Below are positions 47,685 through 61,140 of a DNA stretch of 64,000 bases, piece after piece (position 1 is the first letter of the stretch; each line of letters starts with the position of its first letter). This DNA comes from Dromaius novaehollandiae (taxonomy: Eukaryota; Chordata; Aves; Casuariiformes; Dromaiidae): the NCBI RefSeq assembly GCF_036370855.1, contig NC_088098.1, positions 32,491,981 through 32,555,980 of the forward strand, written 5' to 3'. The notes below the pieces were generated by a model that did no database searches, was not told where the DNA came from, and saw only the letters and a list, made by a program, of their open reading frames with translations. A program made the translations under genes and the position numbers.

Positions 47685-49238
47685 TCAGAATCAGCTGATC
47701 ATCACCAAAACAGAATTCCAGAACGTTAACAAGCAGAAGATGACCTGGATGCAATTTATGATCCGAGCACTGGCACCTTACTGATTATGCTATTGTATGG
47801 CAATTGACATTCACAGTATGAGACCTACCTGAGCCAAGAATGGTGTAAATTGTTGATCTATTCATCAGCTAGTGAGGAGGTGGATGTCATTAGTGCTCTA
47901 ACAGCTACTGGACAAATTAAACTCATTAAAAGATTAATCACTGAGAATATCACACACACATGGGGCTAGGAACTAGACTCAGTGTTTCAGTAGAGCTCAA
48001 TGTAGGCCACATTTTGGAGGAGGTGGTCAGGCTGGTTCATGAAGAGGCAGGAAGAAGAAGAGGAGGATGAAGAGATGGGGAAGAAGAGAAGATAGGTGTG
48101 AAGAGGTTTTCATGTTGATGGACCAGAGAAAGGAGGAGCCTGGTGCAGTAGTTAAACAGTAATATACACAATCAGTGAGCAGGTGGGGGAAGAAGGACTC
48201 CTGCCTTTGCTCCCCACAAATCAATGCCAGTTCTGTTACCAAAACACAGCTAAAGTGTAATTGTCTGGAGGATGGTATTTGTAGTCATAATAATACAAGA
48301 ATCCTCATTTTTGGTAATAATTTGGGCAGAAAATGTCTTGTCTTCTACTACTATAGCCTTCTGATTGCCACTTATCATGAAACAGACTGTCATGGGAAGT
48401 TCTAACACAGCAGCGCAATAAGAATAGGCGTAACCAAAATAGCACTGCACAAAGTTAAAACAGTTATCACTGATTGATAGAAATAATAATACACACCCAC
48501 AGCTAGTCACACAGGCTTAGCCGTCTGCTACTACAGTTATTGCACCTTTTTTTTTTTTTTTTTTTTTGGTAGTTGGGCTCTATCAAATTTAATAATGCAT
48601 TTGTTACATTTAGAAAGATGCTGTTGCAGTAATGTTGCCATAAGCAAAAATAATGAGAAAACCATCTTCCATCTCTCCAGTTGCTCTTTAGCTACCCACA
48701 AAGTGATTTCTCTTCATGTGCTATCTTCTCAACACTGATATTCAAAAATTCCTTTTCCTTTAAGCTGTATTAGAGACTCAAGCAGAGGAAGAGATTCTAC
48801 TCCCAAGACAGAAAGTAAAAATGCCATCTTCTGACCTTGCTGATCAACTGGGAGATGGTCAATCAACCAAAGACATAAAAGAAATATCACGTCCTTTCCC
48901 AGTAAAGATGGTGTGAAATGGAAATGTACTGCCTTAACCTGATAAAATTTAGAGATCTATAAACTGAGTTTATAGAAAACAAAGTTGTTTTTCATTTTCA
49001 GTGAAATTTTTGGTCATGGAAAAATAATCAAGTAAAAAATTACTTCTTTAACATACCTATTTGAATATCACTAGTATTTTGCATTTTCATTTCTCAGAAA
49101 GGCTATGAGGAGTTTAGTGTTCCTTTCTGTAGCTGAGAATTTGCACATCAATTGCCCAATCTGAAACCTAAAAAAAGTCTTTTTTGTGATCTCATTTTAC
49201 CACTTCTTTTTCCCATAAATTCTCCCATCTCCTCACAG
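47685..49238. other. AT-rich noncoding stretch
   Basis: A purine-rich patch at about 48010-48100 and a T21 run at 48547-48567; no gene recognised. Confidence 0.55.
48547..48567. repeat. T21 homopolymer
   Basis: Run of 21 T, directly visible. Confidence 0.9.
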
Positions 49239-49384
49239 ATGAAGTCACTGACAGGAGTGCTGGCTTGTGGGATGGAAGGGCTGTGTGTTAGAAAAACTCT
49301 GCACTCAGAGCAGCAGAGGAGCAATCCTTTATCAGTGCAATGCTTTCACTGGAAGGAGAAAAAGGCCCCTCCTTTCTTTTACAG
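49239..49384 (+). other. Exon candidate, 146 nt
   Basis: A pyrimidine-rich stretch ends in CTCCTCACAG (AG at 49237-49238). The following 146 nt begin with ATG, are open in that frame (starting M-K-S-L-T-G-V-L-A-C-G), and end in TTTTACAG|GTATTC, a moderate donor. The frame also stays open in both directions beyond the borders (49152-49574). Not recognised. Confidence 0.15.
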
Positions 49385-51860
49385 GTATTCAAACTGTAAA
49401 TACCCCAAAGTATTATTCTGCAAGGCTGACAGTCTAAACAGACATGATAAAATCAAAATAAATGAAAAAGAAACATGGAGATCATCAGAGCAAGATTATG
49501 GCATCAGAGCTGTGTGGTTCTCTAAAAAGATATGCTTGCTGTTCAGTTCTGTTATTGCTCTGAAAGAGTATTAGGTCTTAGTGTTAAATAACACATCATA
49601 TAAATTACTTTATAAGGAATATTGAGCTTTTATGAACTAAATTCTTGATCTATCATAAGAAATCAGTGAAATCAGTGAAATTTTACATAGAACTTGACGA
49701 CGGGGTCATGGCAAAACTATAGAAATAATGTGTTTAATAGGCGGGGGCAATGCTTTCAGTAAAGGATTATCTATCTCTGAAAGTCTGAAGAAGCAGCTTT
49801 CATTCTGACCCAGCCGAACATTATTCTGTAATATATCTAATGCATAGAGCACCTAAAGAGCATGTCTACACTGTGTTTGATAACACAATGGCAAATTTTA
49901 TCAATGTATCAATGTAATTATTAAATGCCTATCCTACGTTGTATGATAAAATAGTTCGCAGTTTCCTAGACAGAGCATGATTATGGGTGACACAGTCGCT
50001 CAGTCCATTAAAATGATTTGGTGATAATAAATGAGCTCATTACTTCAGCTTGAGGACTTCATGCTTATGACTACTTCCTGCTTGATATTATACATGGTTA
50101 GAGAAATGACCTTTAGTGACCTATGATAAAAATGTCAAATGTCATGTTTCTTTTATCCTGCAGTCAACACTCCATAGTTAATGAATGTTCTAACTTTCAA
50201 GACATTAGCTCAAAAGGGCACTTGAATGGTGGAAATCTAGTAAAGGAGACTGAAGACCTTTTGATAACCTCTGATGGAAAGGTCAAATGTAGGAGCTGTT
50301 CATTTGTGTGTAGTGGTTCATAAAGAATGGGAGTTTTGTTGTGCAAGGGTTATCTCCGTCAGAAAATTACACTAATCCATTTGGTGATTTACAGTTCTTC
50401 CAAATGGGAACATATAATTCCTGTCAAGAAAGACAGTCTACATCCTCACTCATTATACTTTAAACTTTTTTAAATCTGCAATTTCCTTTGGTCATCTGTC
50501 TTCCTGACAAATGCCTCCTGGTCATATTCTGATATTAAGGGCAATGGATCTAGTGTTTCAAAGATGACAAAGATGACAAGATTTGGGCTCGCTATGATCA
50601 CCAAGGAAAGGAACTTATACAGTCCTGAGCCTTCAGACAACTAATCATTCAAACCTAATTCACCTGAAAAATGTCTCTGATGGCATGCAGTTGGAGTTGC
50701 TAAAAATTTATATAAATACTCTGGTATAAAAAGCAATTCTAGAAGACAGGAAATGTTTCACTGTTGTTATCTTTATAACTCTACGCTAAAACAATTCACT
50801 TTCAACTGGACAACTCAGCTTATTGGTTAAATGACACTTATCATATAGAATTGTTTGGTTTCCCTTTTCCAAGAATGATAGCACAAACAAAGGTCATTGG
50901 AAGACCTTGAATTGGTTCCTAAAATTATATCAGGGAGGAGGTTCCTTTGTTTTGTCCAGTAAGAGACCAAGAGTTTCAGGAAAGGAAATCAGTGCAAAAA
51001 CATTGTTTCCAAGGGAATACTACTTAGGTAGCATGTAGACAAGTTCATTGAATGGAAAGAAACCACAAGAGACATAGATGACAGCAAAAATAAAAATAAA
51101 AATAAAAAATAAAATAAAAAAAACCAGGAAAGCTAAATTAATGCCCCATATTAAAAATGCAAGTTTACATAAAAGTATCTTCAAAAGGTTTAAACTGATG
51201 TTTTGAATTATCAAAACACAGTGCTTTAATTGGTGGCATTTGATTTTTTTTTGAGAGGTATATTATTTGTGGGTACTGGAGCGATATTCTCTCAGTCTGG
51301 CACACCTGATTATTCCATATAGTTACAATGGATGAAGAACTCATGGCTACATATCCTCAGCCTGTGAGCTTTGTAGTATCCCTGGCATGAGCACGTCATT
51401 TATCTTCTCCAAACAGAGCCCATCACCTCACGATACATCCTACTATGACAGATGCTGCTTAACTACTATTATTCACTAGGGACTTGAAGCAAAAGAGAAA
51501 GGGAAGGAAAAAGTTGGGCCAGGGCTTTTGCCTCTGGGATGAGAGCTATTCCCATGCTTTCTTTACCATCTGTCTGTGCCTGAACTTGTATTTGTATGTG
51601 TGGGTAGGGAGAAACTAAAGCAGAGACGGTTGGGCATGGTCACTTATAACAAATCTATACACTAATAGAGATAATTCTTAAACTCTTGCTGTGTGTGAAG
51701 TTGCTAAAACCATGTTCAATTCCACTGCCTGTTTAAAAATGATGTATCTGTTGAGATCAGCTTTTGCTATGTGCACATTCTGCTATGTGCATGTATATAG
51801 ATTTGATGGATCTTGTTCCTTGGACTGCCTGGCCATTTCTGCGTCTCACTTCATTTGCAG
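49385..51860. other. AT-rich noncoding stretch
   Basis: Contains an (AAAAAT)-like simple repeat at 51087-51122 and a few 10-bp tandem pairs (for example near 49663 and 50557). No gene recognised. Confidence 0.55.
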
Positions 51861-51908
51861 TTGGAGGACAAGGTTCTATGTTGTGTGGAATAAACAGAAA
51901 GCTGAGAG
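51861..51908 (+). other. 48-nt cassette-exon candidate
   Basis: CGTCTCACTTCATTTGCAG (AG at 51859-51860) is followed by 48 nt (16 codons) and GAGAG|GTAAGTGG (intron from 51909). Both signals are strong, the length is a multiple of three, and two of three frames are open (W-R-T-R-F-Y-V-V-W-N-K in one). A minus-strand frame of 117 codons (51757-52110) overlaps it. Not recognised. Confidence 0.2.
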
Positions 51909-54463
51909 GTAAGTGGCTTTGGTCTGTAGCCATTCCCTTCCACCTGGGAAGCTCCCTATTTAGTAACATGAGCACAAGGAGCTTCTGCTTGACTGTCATT
52001 TGGTGCTGGTGTAGCACCTCTAGCTGTAGCGCCCCTAGCTGGTTGAAATACCTAGTATGTAACAACATAGAATAACTGTAAAAAATATAAAAATATGTTC
52101 TATTAAACATACTAAAATATAAAAACTTGTTCTACTTATGAATTGTTAATTAGCAGTTTTGAAAGAATTTATGATTAGAAGTACAGGCGAAACAGGTACT
52201 GATAAGTTTACCTGTCAGTAAACACGTTCAGTGTTCGTACTCACTTAAAAATGTCCTTCAGAGTGCATCTATATTGTTTTGTCACTTTGGAGTCCCAAAT
52301 CCCCTCATCACCCAAACTGCAATCATTTTAGCTCTTATTCTGGATGAGGGTTGAAGCAAGTCAATTACTTGTTTGCCAGCTGGCCAGGAAACCTAGCCCT
52401 CTGTTAATTTCTCTGATTCCCGACCCTATGGGCTAACAAGCTTATGTTAGGCTTCAGTCTAAGACTATACATTTGAGAGAAGCAAAACAGAATGAGGAGT
52501 CCTAGAATCCACAGGCAAGGCTTATTCCAGTTCCAAAAAAACCTCCAGAATAGTAATACTGAAGTAAGAATGACACAATAAGTTATTGTTTGATTTCTTA
52601 TTTACATATCTGGTGAACACTAGTAGAAAAAGACCCACCAAAAGTGCAAGCACAGCACTAATGATCAAACACAATCATGCATAAAATATATGAAGGGATC
52701 AGAGATCTTTGCTCCAGTTTTAAATTCTAGATTCACACATCTCGAGTCTGCTTCACTGTCTTTTTACCAGTGGCCAATTGTACCGTAGCAGCTAATTGCA
52801 TTTACGTTAATAATATATATATGATTAATATTATTAATAAAATTATTCTATCTATACAGTAGACATAAACCATTCTGAATGGGCTGCACTGAATGCACAC
52901 ATTTAAAATACAAAAAGAATGTGACTTTTCAATCAGCTAATTTTCTCTGCCCTCACTATAGAATTTCTACATCCATCCACTCCAGTCATCATGCATTTTT
53001 CCAGAAAAGAAGCTCCTTTACCTTTAAGAATTGTGAAATCAGAGTCTGCTTTTAGGTGTATGTTTTAAATTGGTATATTTTTTTAACATGCAGTCTGAAT
53101 CTGTTTTCTACTATTTTAGAGTAATAATTCAGGGGAACCTCAAAGTCTTCCATCCCTAGCAAATCTTCAAATTGTGATGGGAGATTTCATTTTATGTGTG
53201 TAAAAAAATTATTGCTAGCAGCACAGCATGCCTCCCAGCAACAATATCTATCCAGAAAGGTACCAAAGGATATGTGTGATTTTAATTACTCACACAAGTC
53301 AGAACTGTGTTGAAGGGGTAGGCGTATATACCCTTGCTGAATGTGAACTGATGTGTCCTGACTAACACTAATTTTTGTTATATTTTTCCCCTCTTTTTGT
53401 GCTGTGCTATTGGCTGTGTCTCAATGGAATAGATTATTTTATCCTTCTTTCCTTCACTAATCGTCTCTGACATGGAAGTGTCAACCTAATCCATGAGAAT
53501 TGTTCTGTTTCTGATGTATCAGCCTTACCTCACAGGAGAGGAGCAGACTGGATACATATGAATCAGGGATTTGAAACTGGAGCAAAGATGCTGGACTCTG
53601 ATCTCTTAATATACTATATGCAAAGACCTTTCACTGTGGTTAACATGTCATCTACCAAATGCATTACAACATCTCGCTTATCATTCTGATGAAATAACTA
53701 GGCTGAGATAAACACTATGGTTAATGATACTAGTATGGTCTTGTCTGAAGATTTTAGAGGAATTACACACATTCAATGTTGCCATTATTTCCAGAATCTC
53801 CATGCACAGTTCTTGAATTCTGCTTCATATCAGGAATGTAACATTAGGTAGCTGAGATTTCTGTTTAAAATTCTGGGCTCAATTTCTCACTTTTACATTT
53901 GTGTTGAACTGAAAATTCCATAGATGGTAACTCTGTCTTTAAACCTTAATGAGACTGTCTTCACAGGGAAGCATCTTTCATGTGGAGCAAACAAATTTTT
54001 TAAATCTGTCAAATTGAATTCCAGCATAGAAGGTAATTGAGAAACCGATATATGGTAAAGAAGTTTTGACCATCAGATTAGAGATAAAAGGATTTATTTA
54101 AAAATTTTATTTGTGATGTCTCAGCTCTCAGGAAGTGCTGCCAGATAGAATATCTACATTTCTATAGCGTGATTAAAAGCTAGCAGTTGTACTTGTTGTT
54201 TGGAAGTTTCAGATTAAAAAGGGATTTGTGGCCCAGTCACAACTTGCAAGAGTATCTGCAGGGGGAGCTGCACCTAGATTTCAACACTATTCCGTCAAGC
54301 GTTCAGCAGAAGTCTATCCCTGTAAAATGTCTATAAATATCATATGGTTGAGGTATTTAGGGCAGCAAAAGTATAATTTCTAAAATTTTTAGCAAATTCT
54401 CTCCAAGTATAATATAGCTAATGACCACTATGGATGGAATCAATGCAATTGATAAATATCACC
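51909..54463. other. AT-rich noncoding stretch
   Basis: Contains a 15-bp imperfect tandem pair (52012-52041, TAGCNCC-CTAGCTG type) and an AT simple repeat near 52805-52845. No gene recognised. Confidence 0.55.
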
Positions 54464-54481
54464 AAAAAAAAAAAAAAAAAA
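54464..54481. repeat. A18 homopolymer
   Basis: Run of 18 A about 55 bp before the 3' end of the adjacent CR1 fragment; no clear relation between them. Confidence 0.9.
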
Positions 54482-54534
54482 TTAATAAGCTATCTGCTTA
54501 GTGTATCACAGAAGAATTTAAGTATTTAATAAAT

Positions 54535-54725
54535 TATCACGGAATCACAGAATAGTTGGGGTGAACAGGGACCTCTGGAGATTATCCGCCCAAGCTGCTT
54601 GCTCAAGCAGAGTCAATAGAGCAGGCTGCTCAATCAGGTGGACAAATGGAATTGAACAGCTGGAATTCACAGCAGTGGTATGCTACAGTCTGAGGAAGAA
54701 TTATTTTCCACTATGAAATTACTTG
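54535..54725 (-). mobile_element. CR1 LINE 3'-end fragment
   Basis: On the plus strand it begins ATCACGGAATCACAGAATAG, which on the minus strand is the ATTCTGTG-type terminal repeat typical of CR1 3' ends. GGGACCTCTGGAGATTAT and GCTCAAGCAGAGTCAATAGA follow, characteristic of the CR1 3' untranslated region. Similarity is clear to about 54650 and weak to about 54725. It is an old, diverged, short 5'-truncated copy without coding sequence. Confidence 0.9.
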
Positions 54726-54954
54726 AACTGATTTGCAGTTTTTTGGCATGACTATTTCTCAGGATTTGTACTGCAAATATGGAAAGCATCCCCCAGACAG
54801 TATAATATCTCCACTCTTCCTGTCTTCTTTATTGTGAATCTTCATATTGTGCAACAGCAAGATATTTATGTAATGTTTACAGCTGAAGAAGGAAAAACTC
54901 CACTTCCTTTATGAAAATGGGATGGAAGAAAGATAAAAGGCAAAGAGAAAAAGC

Positions 54955-55007
54955 CTGACAATGTGTTGAAGAGGAAATAGGCTGACAATGTGTTGAAGAG
55001 GAAATAG
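54955..55007. repeat. 27-bp tandem duplication
   Basis: CTGACAATGTGTTGAAGAGG continued by AAATAG occurs twice with a 27-bp period (54955-54981 and 54982-55007), without mismatch across the shared 26 bp. Confidence 0.95.
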
Positions 55008-58000
55008 ACCCTTTTAAATGCTAAAAAGCCTACTGACTTTGTTTTCCTCTAGCTTCTTTCCTGTCTCTTAACAAAGATATTTTTTTTTTCAAAAAACAAT
55101 GTTCATATTTTTCATACAAGGGAGAAAGTCAAGGCTTATACATTCCCGCTACCTGTCAAGGTCGATGTTTATGTATTCAGTTTAGAAAAGGGAAAAAAAG
55201 CCTTTCTGAGATGTGGGTGAATAAGAAGATGTGGGTGAGAAAAAAGCTGTGAGAAAAAGAGAAAGCTAAATGATTGCTTTAAAAGGTCAGTTTTTCTGAA
55301 ATTATCTAAGATACCATATTGACTGGGATTTTTACTTTTCTCCCATCACAGCAGAGGACTGTCAAGTCCTACCCACCGCAGCCCTACCGCCACAGCAACT
55401 TGACATCTTCCCAATCTGTTAAAAATGTTCTGGCCTTTTAAGGCATCAGTAGTATATGATGGATTCCTGAAGGTTTTAGTTCAGATCTAATGAGACTGGA
55501 CCCAGTTATAATCTTATTCATGATAACTGAAAAGCTACATCAAAAAGATGACTTCAGGGAGGCCGCTTGACAAGAGTGACAGAAGGCAACATTAGAAGCA
55601 GAGCATGAAATGGAGAGTTCTGTACTTTGGTTGCTGAGAGTGAGGAATAATGGAAAAGAAAGGTGACAGATTTCTATTTCAGGTAGTGTCACAAGGGAAG
55701 GAGCAATGGACGCCAAGAAATAATGCACTGAAGGGATGCCATATCTGCTATGGCATCGTAGGGAAGTACCTTAGTGTTATGTGAAAGCTAGTGGGTTAAT
55801 GTGAATGCCTTAAGACACAACATGCTGAGGTTCATTAATGAATTTAATGCATTAAAATATATCATTATGCATCAGCACTCATTGTTAATGATGGCTATCT
55901 TGTTTAAAATCGTAATAGGTGAGGTATAGGAAAGACACAATGATGGTCAATTGAAGGTTCTTCAGTTGCTAATGCACGTTCTCTTGGTTTCTATGACCGT
56001 ACACTTACACAGACTCCTCTTTTTATTCTAAATATTTAGGTTTATTAAAATGGGGAAAAATAAGAGGAAATAAAGGTAGAGAAAATTGTTATTCAAATAA
56101 AATATAAGATTTTGCAATATACTGAGATGCATACTTAAATTTCAGTCCATTGCTTCAATGCTAAGAATCTGAAAAATGATGGTGACGTACCTTCCTTGTA
56201 GAAATAAAATATGTTGTTTACCCCAGCATCCTAGTACAAGTCAAAACCAAGACTGAGCTCTAGACCCAAAACTTTAGTGCTGATTTGATGATGATTGCTT
56301 TTTTCTGGCTAAGTACAACGTAATACAAGGTCACCTTTTCATGAAAAAAAAAACTTTTAATGAACAAAATTCTCTTTATTCGTATCTCATTTACATTTTA
56401 ATCTGTTTGTTTCTGCCTTCTGGCTAGGATTCCTTTTTATAAAAATAAAATCAATTTTGTGTTCAGGAAAGGTATAAGAATGACAGCTGGAAGGAGGACC
56501 TTTCTCTATTTAGCTACGAGATAAGTACGACACAGCAACAGACAAAGGTTTTTACTTTGCCCCTAAAGGGTATCTTTACTGGAAAATGTATATATTTTTG
56601 GTTTTGATTTTTTTATTGTTATTATTATTTCTTGGTCACCGTAGACCTGCATAGAAAGAAGAGATAATTATTCTTTGTAAGAAATCAAAAGTTTATAAAA
56701 TCAAAATGTATTCAGAAAAATAAAACCAAAAGAAGACTGAAGACTGTAAAACCTGCTTTTGCTTTGTTTTTCTTTTATTTTGCTTTGTTTCATTTTCGAG
56801 GAATATGCAATTGTGCTTTGTGCTTGGCCTAATATGTAACATTGTCTGTGAATACAGCTTCTGATGTCTTAGGTTTCAAAAATGGATTGTTCAGAATCAC
56901 TTCTGTGGGGTTTGATCATTATAGATTTTCAGAGAATTGTGATGTACAATATAATGAATTGCTAAATCTACTCCTCAGGCTCAAATTGAGAGCTATTTTT
57001 TTGCCTCCTCTGTATTTTCTTTAAGGTATTTGTGTGTATGTGTCTGTGTCCATGTGTGTGTGTGCTGTGAAGTTATTGAAGCCTTTTAATCTAATAATAA
57101 AAAATGGAAATTGGGGAGGGAGGCAAGGAAGAAGGAGAGAGAGTAAAAAAATTGCATGTATTTTCTTATATGTATTCTTCTTGGGTTTTTTTTTCAATTC
57201 AGGAAGTTTTGACTTTTCACACCAAACTCAAAATTAGAATCTGTGAGTGGAGCCCACCTCAGAACTACCACATAGTTAATGATGGCTAGAGCTAGCCCAA
57301 AATATTTTCAGAATAAATTCCAACATTATTTTTAATTCAAATGTGCAAATTCCTTGAAGCAAGCATTTTATGAAAGAACATTTTCCCTGTCAACAAACTC
57401 CTGGTAGAAAACAGGGAGGGGTTCTGATCTGTTCTTCACCAGTAAGTCTAATGGTGACAAGTGAATTTCAGCACCCTACGTTCTCTGTCTCCAAGACAGT
57501 CTGGCTACTATGACTATCGGAGGGCCTGAGTGGGAGTCTAAGGGCTTCCCAGTCTCTAGTTTCAGGTCAGTTCTGGCAGTCTTATCAGTCTTACTTCTGC
57601 TGCTGCTCAGTGGTGGACCATGTTAAGGAGAGCATTTCTGATTGAAAATTCTTTTTGCCCTTATAAAACAAAAAGAAAAAGTACTATTTCACTTGTGATT
57701 CTTCTCCTGGTTTGTCAGCATACAGTAAGATGTCCCCCTGCCACCATCTACCCAGGCTGTTAGTAGTTATGACTGTATGCTGCACATCTACTTGATACTA
57801 TTGGTTATCAACTAGATGTACTGGAGGGAATGGGAAGAAGTATGAAGGCCATAGCTCCACCATCATTAGCATCTCTTTGCATGTTGCATGTATTTATCAT
57901 TGAATTGCAGCTGCTGCAAATCTTTATACAATATACCTGAAGATTATCTTTTCCTCTTGACCTATATTTTAATTTAGATTACCTTATAGCAATCATCTTC

Positions 58001-59372
58001 TATATTTGTTTGATTTTCACAATAGAAGATGCATTGGAAAATCTAGATGCTAGAGACTGATAGAAACACAAAATGTACAATTTCAGATTGGTTATTCTAT
58101 TGGTTGCTTTTTTGCTTCCCTTCTGTGTTGGGTTCTTTTTTGCAAAATTCTTCATATATTCTTGGGTTTTGTCCAGAAAAAAAATACTGAAATCTCAGAA
58201 CATTTTGGTACTCTGAAAGCTTTCCTATTTCGCAACCACCTGTACCCCCCTTGACATCATCTCTTGAATTTTGGCGTTTCCGTGCCCCCTGATTTGCTGT
58301 TATCCAATATTTATGGACCAGCCATCTTTAATGCAAGCAATAAGGTGTTGTAGCACAATCATTGCTGAGAACACCTTGCACTTTCCTTTGAAAGTGAAAA
58401 GGACACTGGACTCAAGTTTCTGAAAGCAATCTATAGCTGTGGTACCATTGAAAATGGATCTTTCCGGTTAGGACAAAACATAATGAAAATTCAAGCAAAA
58501 TTCAGAGATTCATGAGATGCTGTTAAAATATAAACCAAGCATTATGAGACATAATAAAATTGTAAGAGAAGACAATACTCAAATCCTCACATTAACCTTA
58601 ATAAAATCATGGTTTATGAAACCTAAAGATACTCCACTTCGTGTACAGTATTTATCAGTAGGTTCTAGATAATAGAATAAAAGATATCCCCTATGTCAGT
58701 AATAGGGAATAGCTGATGACCGATAGCCCGTGAATGTTGATTTCTTACCATCGTTTACTGGGACATTGCATTATGATACTGTTTTTATCGTCATTATTGT
58801 CAACATACGATATTTCATGAATGACATTAAAGAAGTAGTGAATCTATGTTTCTGATCCTGAAAATATTGCCTAAAAATATTTCAGGATGCTTGGAAATTT
58901 TTCTCCTCATCCAAGTAGGTCTTATTTTATTCTATTTTACTTTACTTTTTCATTTTAAATTAGTGTACTATTAAAAGATTTAGTTTTCTCAGAAATGCCA
59001 GGTATTATGACAGGGTCAACGTTGAACATTCATAATTAATCTAATTGCAGATGCTTTGTAATTAAAAGTTCACACTGCCAGTCAACATTAGTCAAAGTAA
59101 TTATTATAATTGCAGTGACTGTTAATATAAAACATTCTGTATGCACTCCAGAGATATTTATTTTCAAGCAGGATTTATACCTATGAAAGATGGTGCTTGT
59201 ATTTGAATAATAAAACCAAGCTAAGCAAAGTCTGTTCATAATTCTTAAGCAAAATGCAAGATGTTATTTAATTCCTCATAACAACAAGGGGCTAACAGTA
59301 TGGATTAGGGTTCTACTTTCTATAATATACTTCACTAGATAGAGCATTTAGGAATATTATTTTTCCATTATG

Positions 59373-59406
59373 AATTCAGAAAAATACAGAATTCAGAAAA
59401 ATACAG
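59373..59406. repeat. 17-bp tandem duplication
   Basis: AATTCAGAAAAATACAG occurs twice head to tail, perfectly (59373-59389, 59390-59406). Confidence 0.95.
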
Positions 59407-61117
59407 AAAATAAATGTCATAATATAGTCAGACATATCATCATATATTATATCTTTTTGGATATTGCTTTCAGTTTTAGGTATATCCATCAGAATAATCA
59501 AGGAAAATTAGATAAAGTTCAGAGCAAAATGGGATCCATATCATAAGAGTAAAAGAAGACCTCAGGTGATATTCTTCATAACACAAAAAGCCTTTTCCAA
59601 TAAAGAAAAAAGCAGAAATACCAGGGGGCATTTCTAAAAAAAAAAAAAAAAATAACGAGAATGTTGCAGCTAAAATAACTGAGCCATGTATGATGCCTAT
59701 ATGGGGCCTCAGTTACAAGTGGTACTATCCAAAGGGTTTCAGATCATACCTGCAAATCTTTGGTCCAGCCACTGTTTATTTTAGGGGTGCAAAGCAAAAC
59801 AGTATCCATAGGTGCTGAAAGTTGAAAAACCTTACACTATGCAGTTTAGAAAGCTTCGTGTAAGTGGCAAGAGAGAATCATTTCCAGAGGACAAATTTAC
59901 TTCATCTGACTTGAATTGTGTTTAGGGATCCATATGTCTTTGCTAATTATGGAGAGTTTAGGACTACAACATTGCTAATTATCCATCTAAGTTAATTGAT
60001 TAAAATCAATTTACCTCTGTGCCCAAGAAGAGTTCCTGACAGGTAGAAAAAATCCCTTCCAGATCAATGACAGTTTAGGAGCTTGTGGCTTTGACGTGGT
60101 GAGATTGGATTATAGTAACCTGGCCATTTGTTTGTTGACAAAACTGGGTTGGGATATCCTGTATAACTGTAAGTTTTTTGAGAAAAGAGAAAGGACCTGC
60201 GGGAAACACCACCATTCATAAATCCTGGCTCCATTCTGTATTTCTGTAGAATAAGCACATTTCTCCTGATTAACTATCTAGACTTACCATTCAACATTTT
60301 CATGACAACCTTGCCTCCAATGCCAATAATCACCTACATGAAACACATGGAAAACTCCTGACTGCAGTACGACTGCTTGTCAGCTGCAGCACCAGTGACT
60401 GTTTAATTGTTTTCTTTTAAACTGGATCTTGTTACTTCTCCTCATCACTGTTGGGCTACTGCTCTCTGCTTTACATAGGGACTCTTGAAACTCTTAGCCT
60501 CCCGAGAATAGTAAATTACTTACCTAGTCTTGCTGCTCTGAAAGTAACCATGTTTGCTTACCACACATGTAAAAGAAGAGAAAGAATATTTAGTCTGTTT
60601 GTGTGGGTGTCTAAAAGAGATAAAAATTATCTGCTCCTAAAATTCTAATTCTGGATGAGTGTTCTGCCAGTTATATGTTTTAGTTTCATTACAATTTATT
60701 GCTTCAAAAAACAAAAGCTGTAATATTTGATCTGAATATGACTTTCAGATAAAACTTTTGGAAGGAAAGTTCTTACACTGGACAACTTTGAGACTATTCC
60801 AGAAAGAGTGCATGAGGATTGCTCTGCTTTTCCATAATCTTCTAATCAAGATGTTTCCTAAAGTTGCTCTTATCCTAAACTATGGCAATATATCCAAAGA
60901 TTTTTAAAATATATTTCATTTTAAACAGTCTTCACTTCTGCTAAGAATATAGTTGCCACTTTAGTAAAGTCCTCTGAAGTTAGGAGAGTTTTAACATTTA
61001 GTCACTTTTTGCCTGGGAATCTACGGTATGAGCCAGTCACATATTCTCTCTTAAAATGAGCTTCATCTAGTCTATTTAAACAGCTAACCTCACCTATTTG
61101 TTTTCTCTGCCACACAG

Positions 61118-61140
61118 AGAATCCAGAAGAGCAGTTCAAA
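61118..61140 (+). other. 21/23-nt microexon candidate
   Basis: A branch-point-like CTAAC at 61084-61088, a pyrimidine tract (TTTGTTTTCTCTGCC) and CACACAG (AG at 61116-61117) precede AGAATCCAGAAGAG..., which ends TTCAAA|GTAAGTAT (intron from 61141). The tandem AGAG allows 23 nt or, using AG at 61118-61119, 21 nt (seven codons: N-P-E-E-Q-F-K in one frame). Branch point, spacing (~30 nt) and both splice sites are all good. No family recognised. Confidence 0.25.

Larger units (their letters stand above)
54726..61117. other. AT-rich noncoding stretch
   Basis: Holds the two small tandem duplications listed separately (54955, 59373), an A-run near 59637-59652 and GT-rich sequence at 57030-57065. 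Open frames are all under 70 codons. No gene recognised. Confidence 0.5.

Noticed and set aside
51757..52110. 117-codon minus-strand frame
   Set aside because: Overlaps a plus-strand exon candidate, no domain recognised. It has a T-rich acceptor-like site upstream but no donor of note.
60500..60560. Minus-strand donor TAG|GTAAGTAA with an acceptor-like site 14 nt upstream
   Set aside because: The implied 14-nt exon is extremely short and not frame-neutral.
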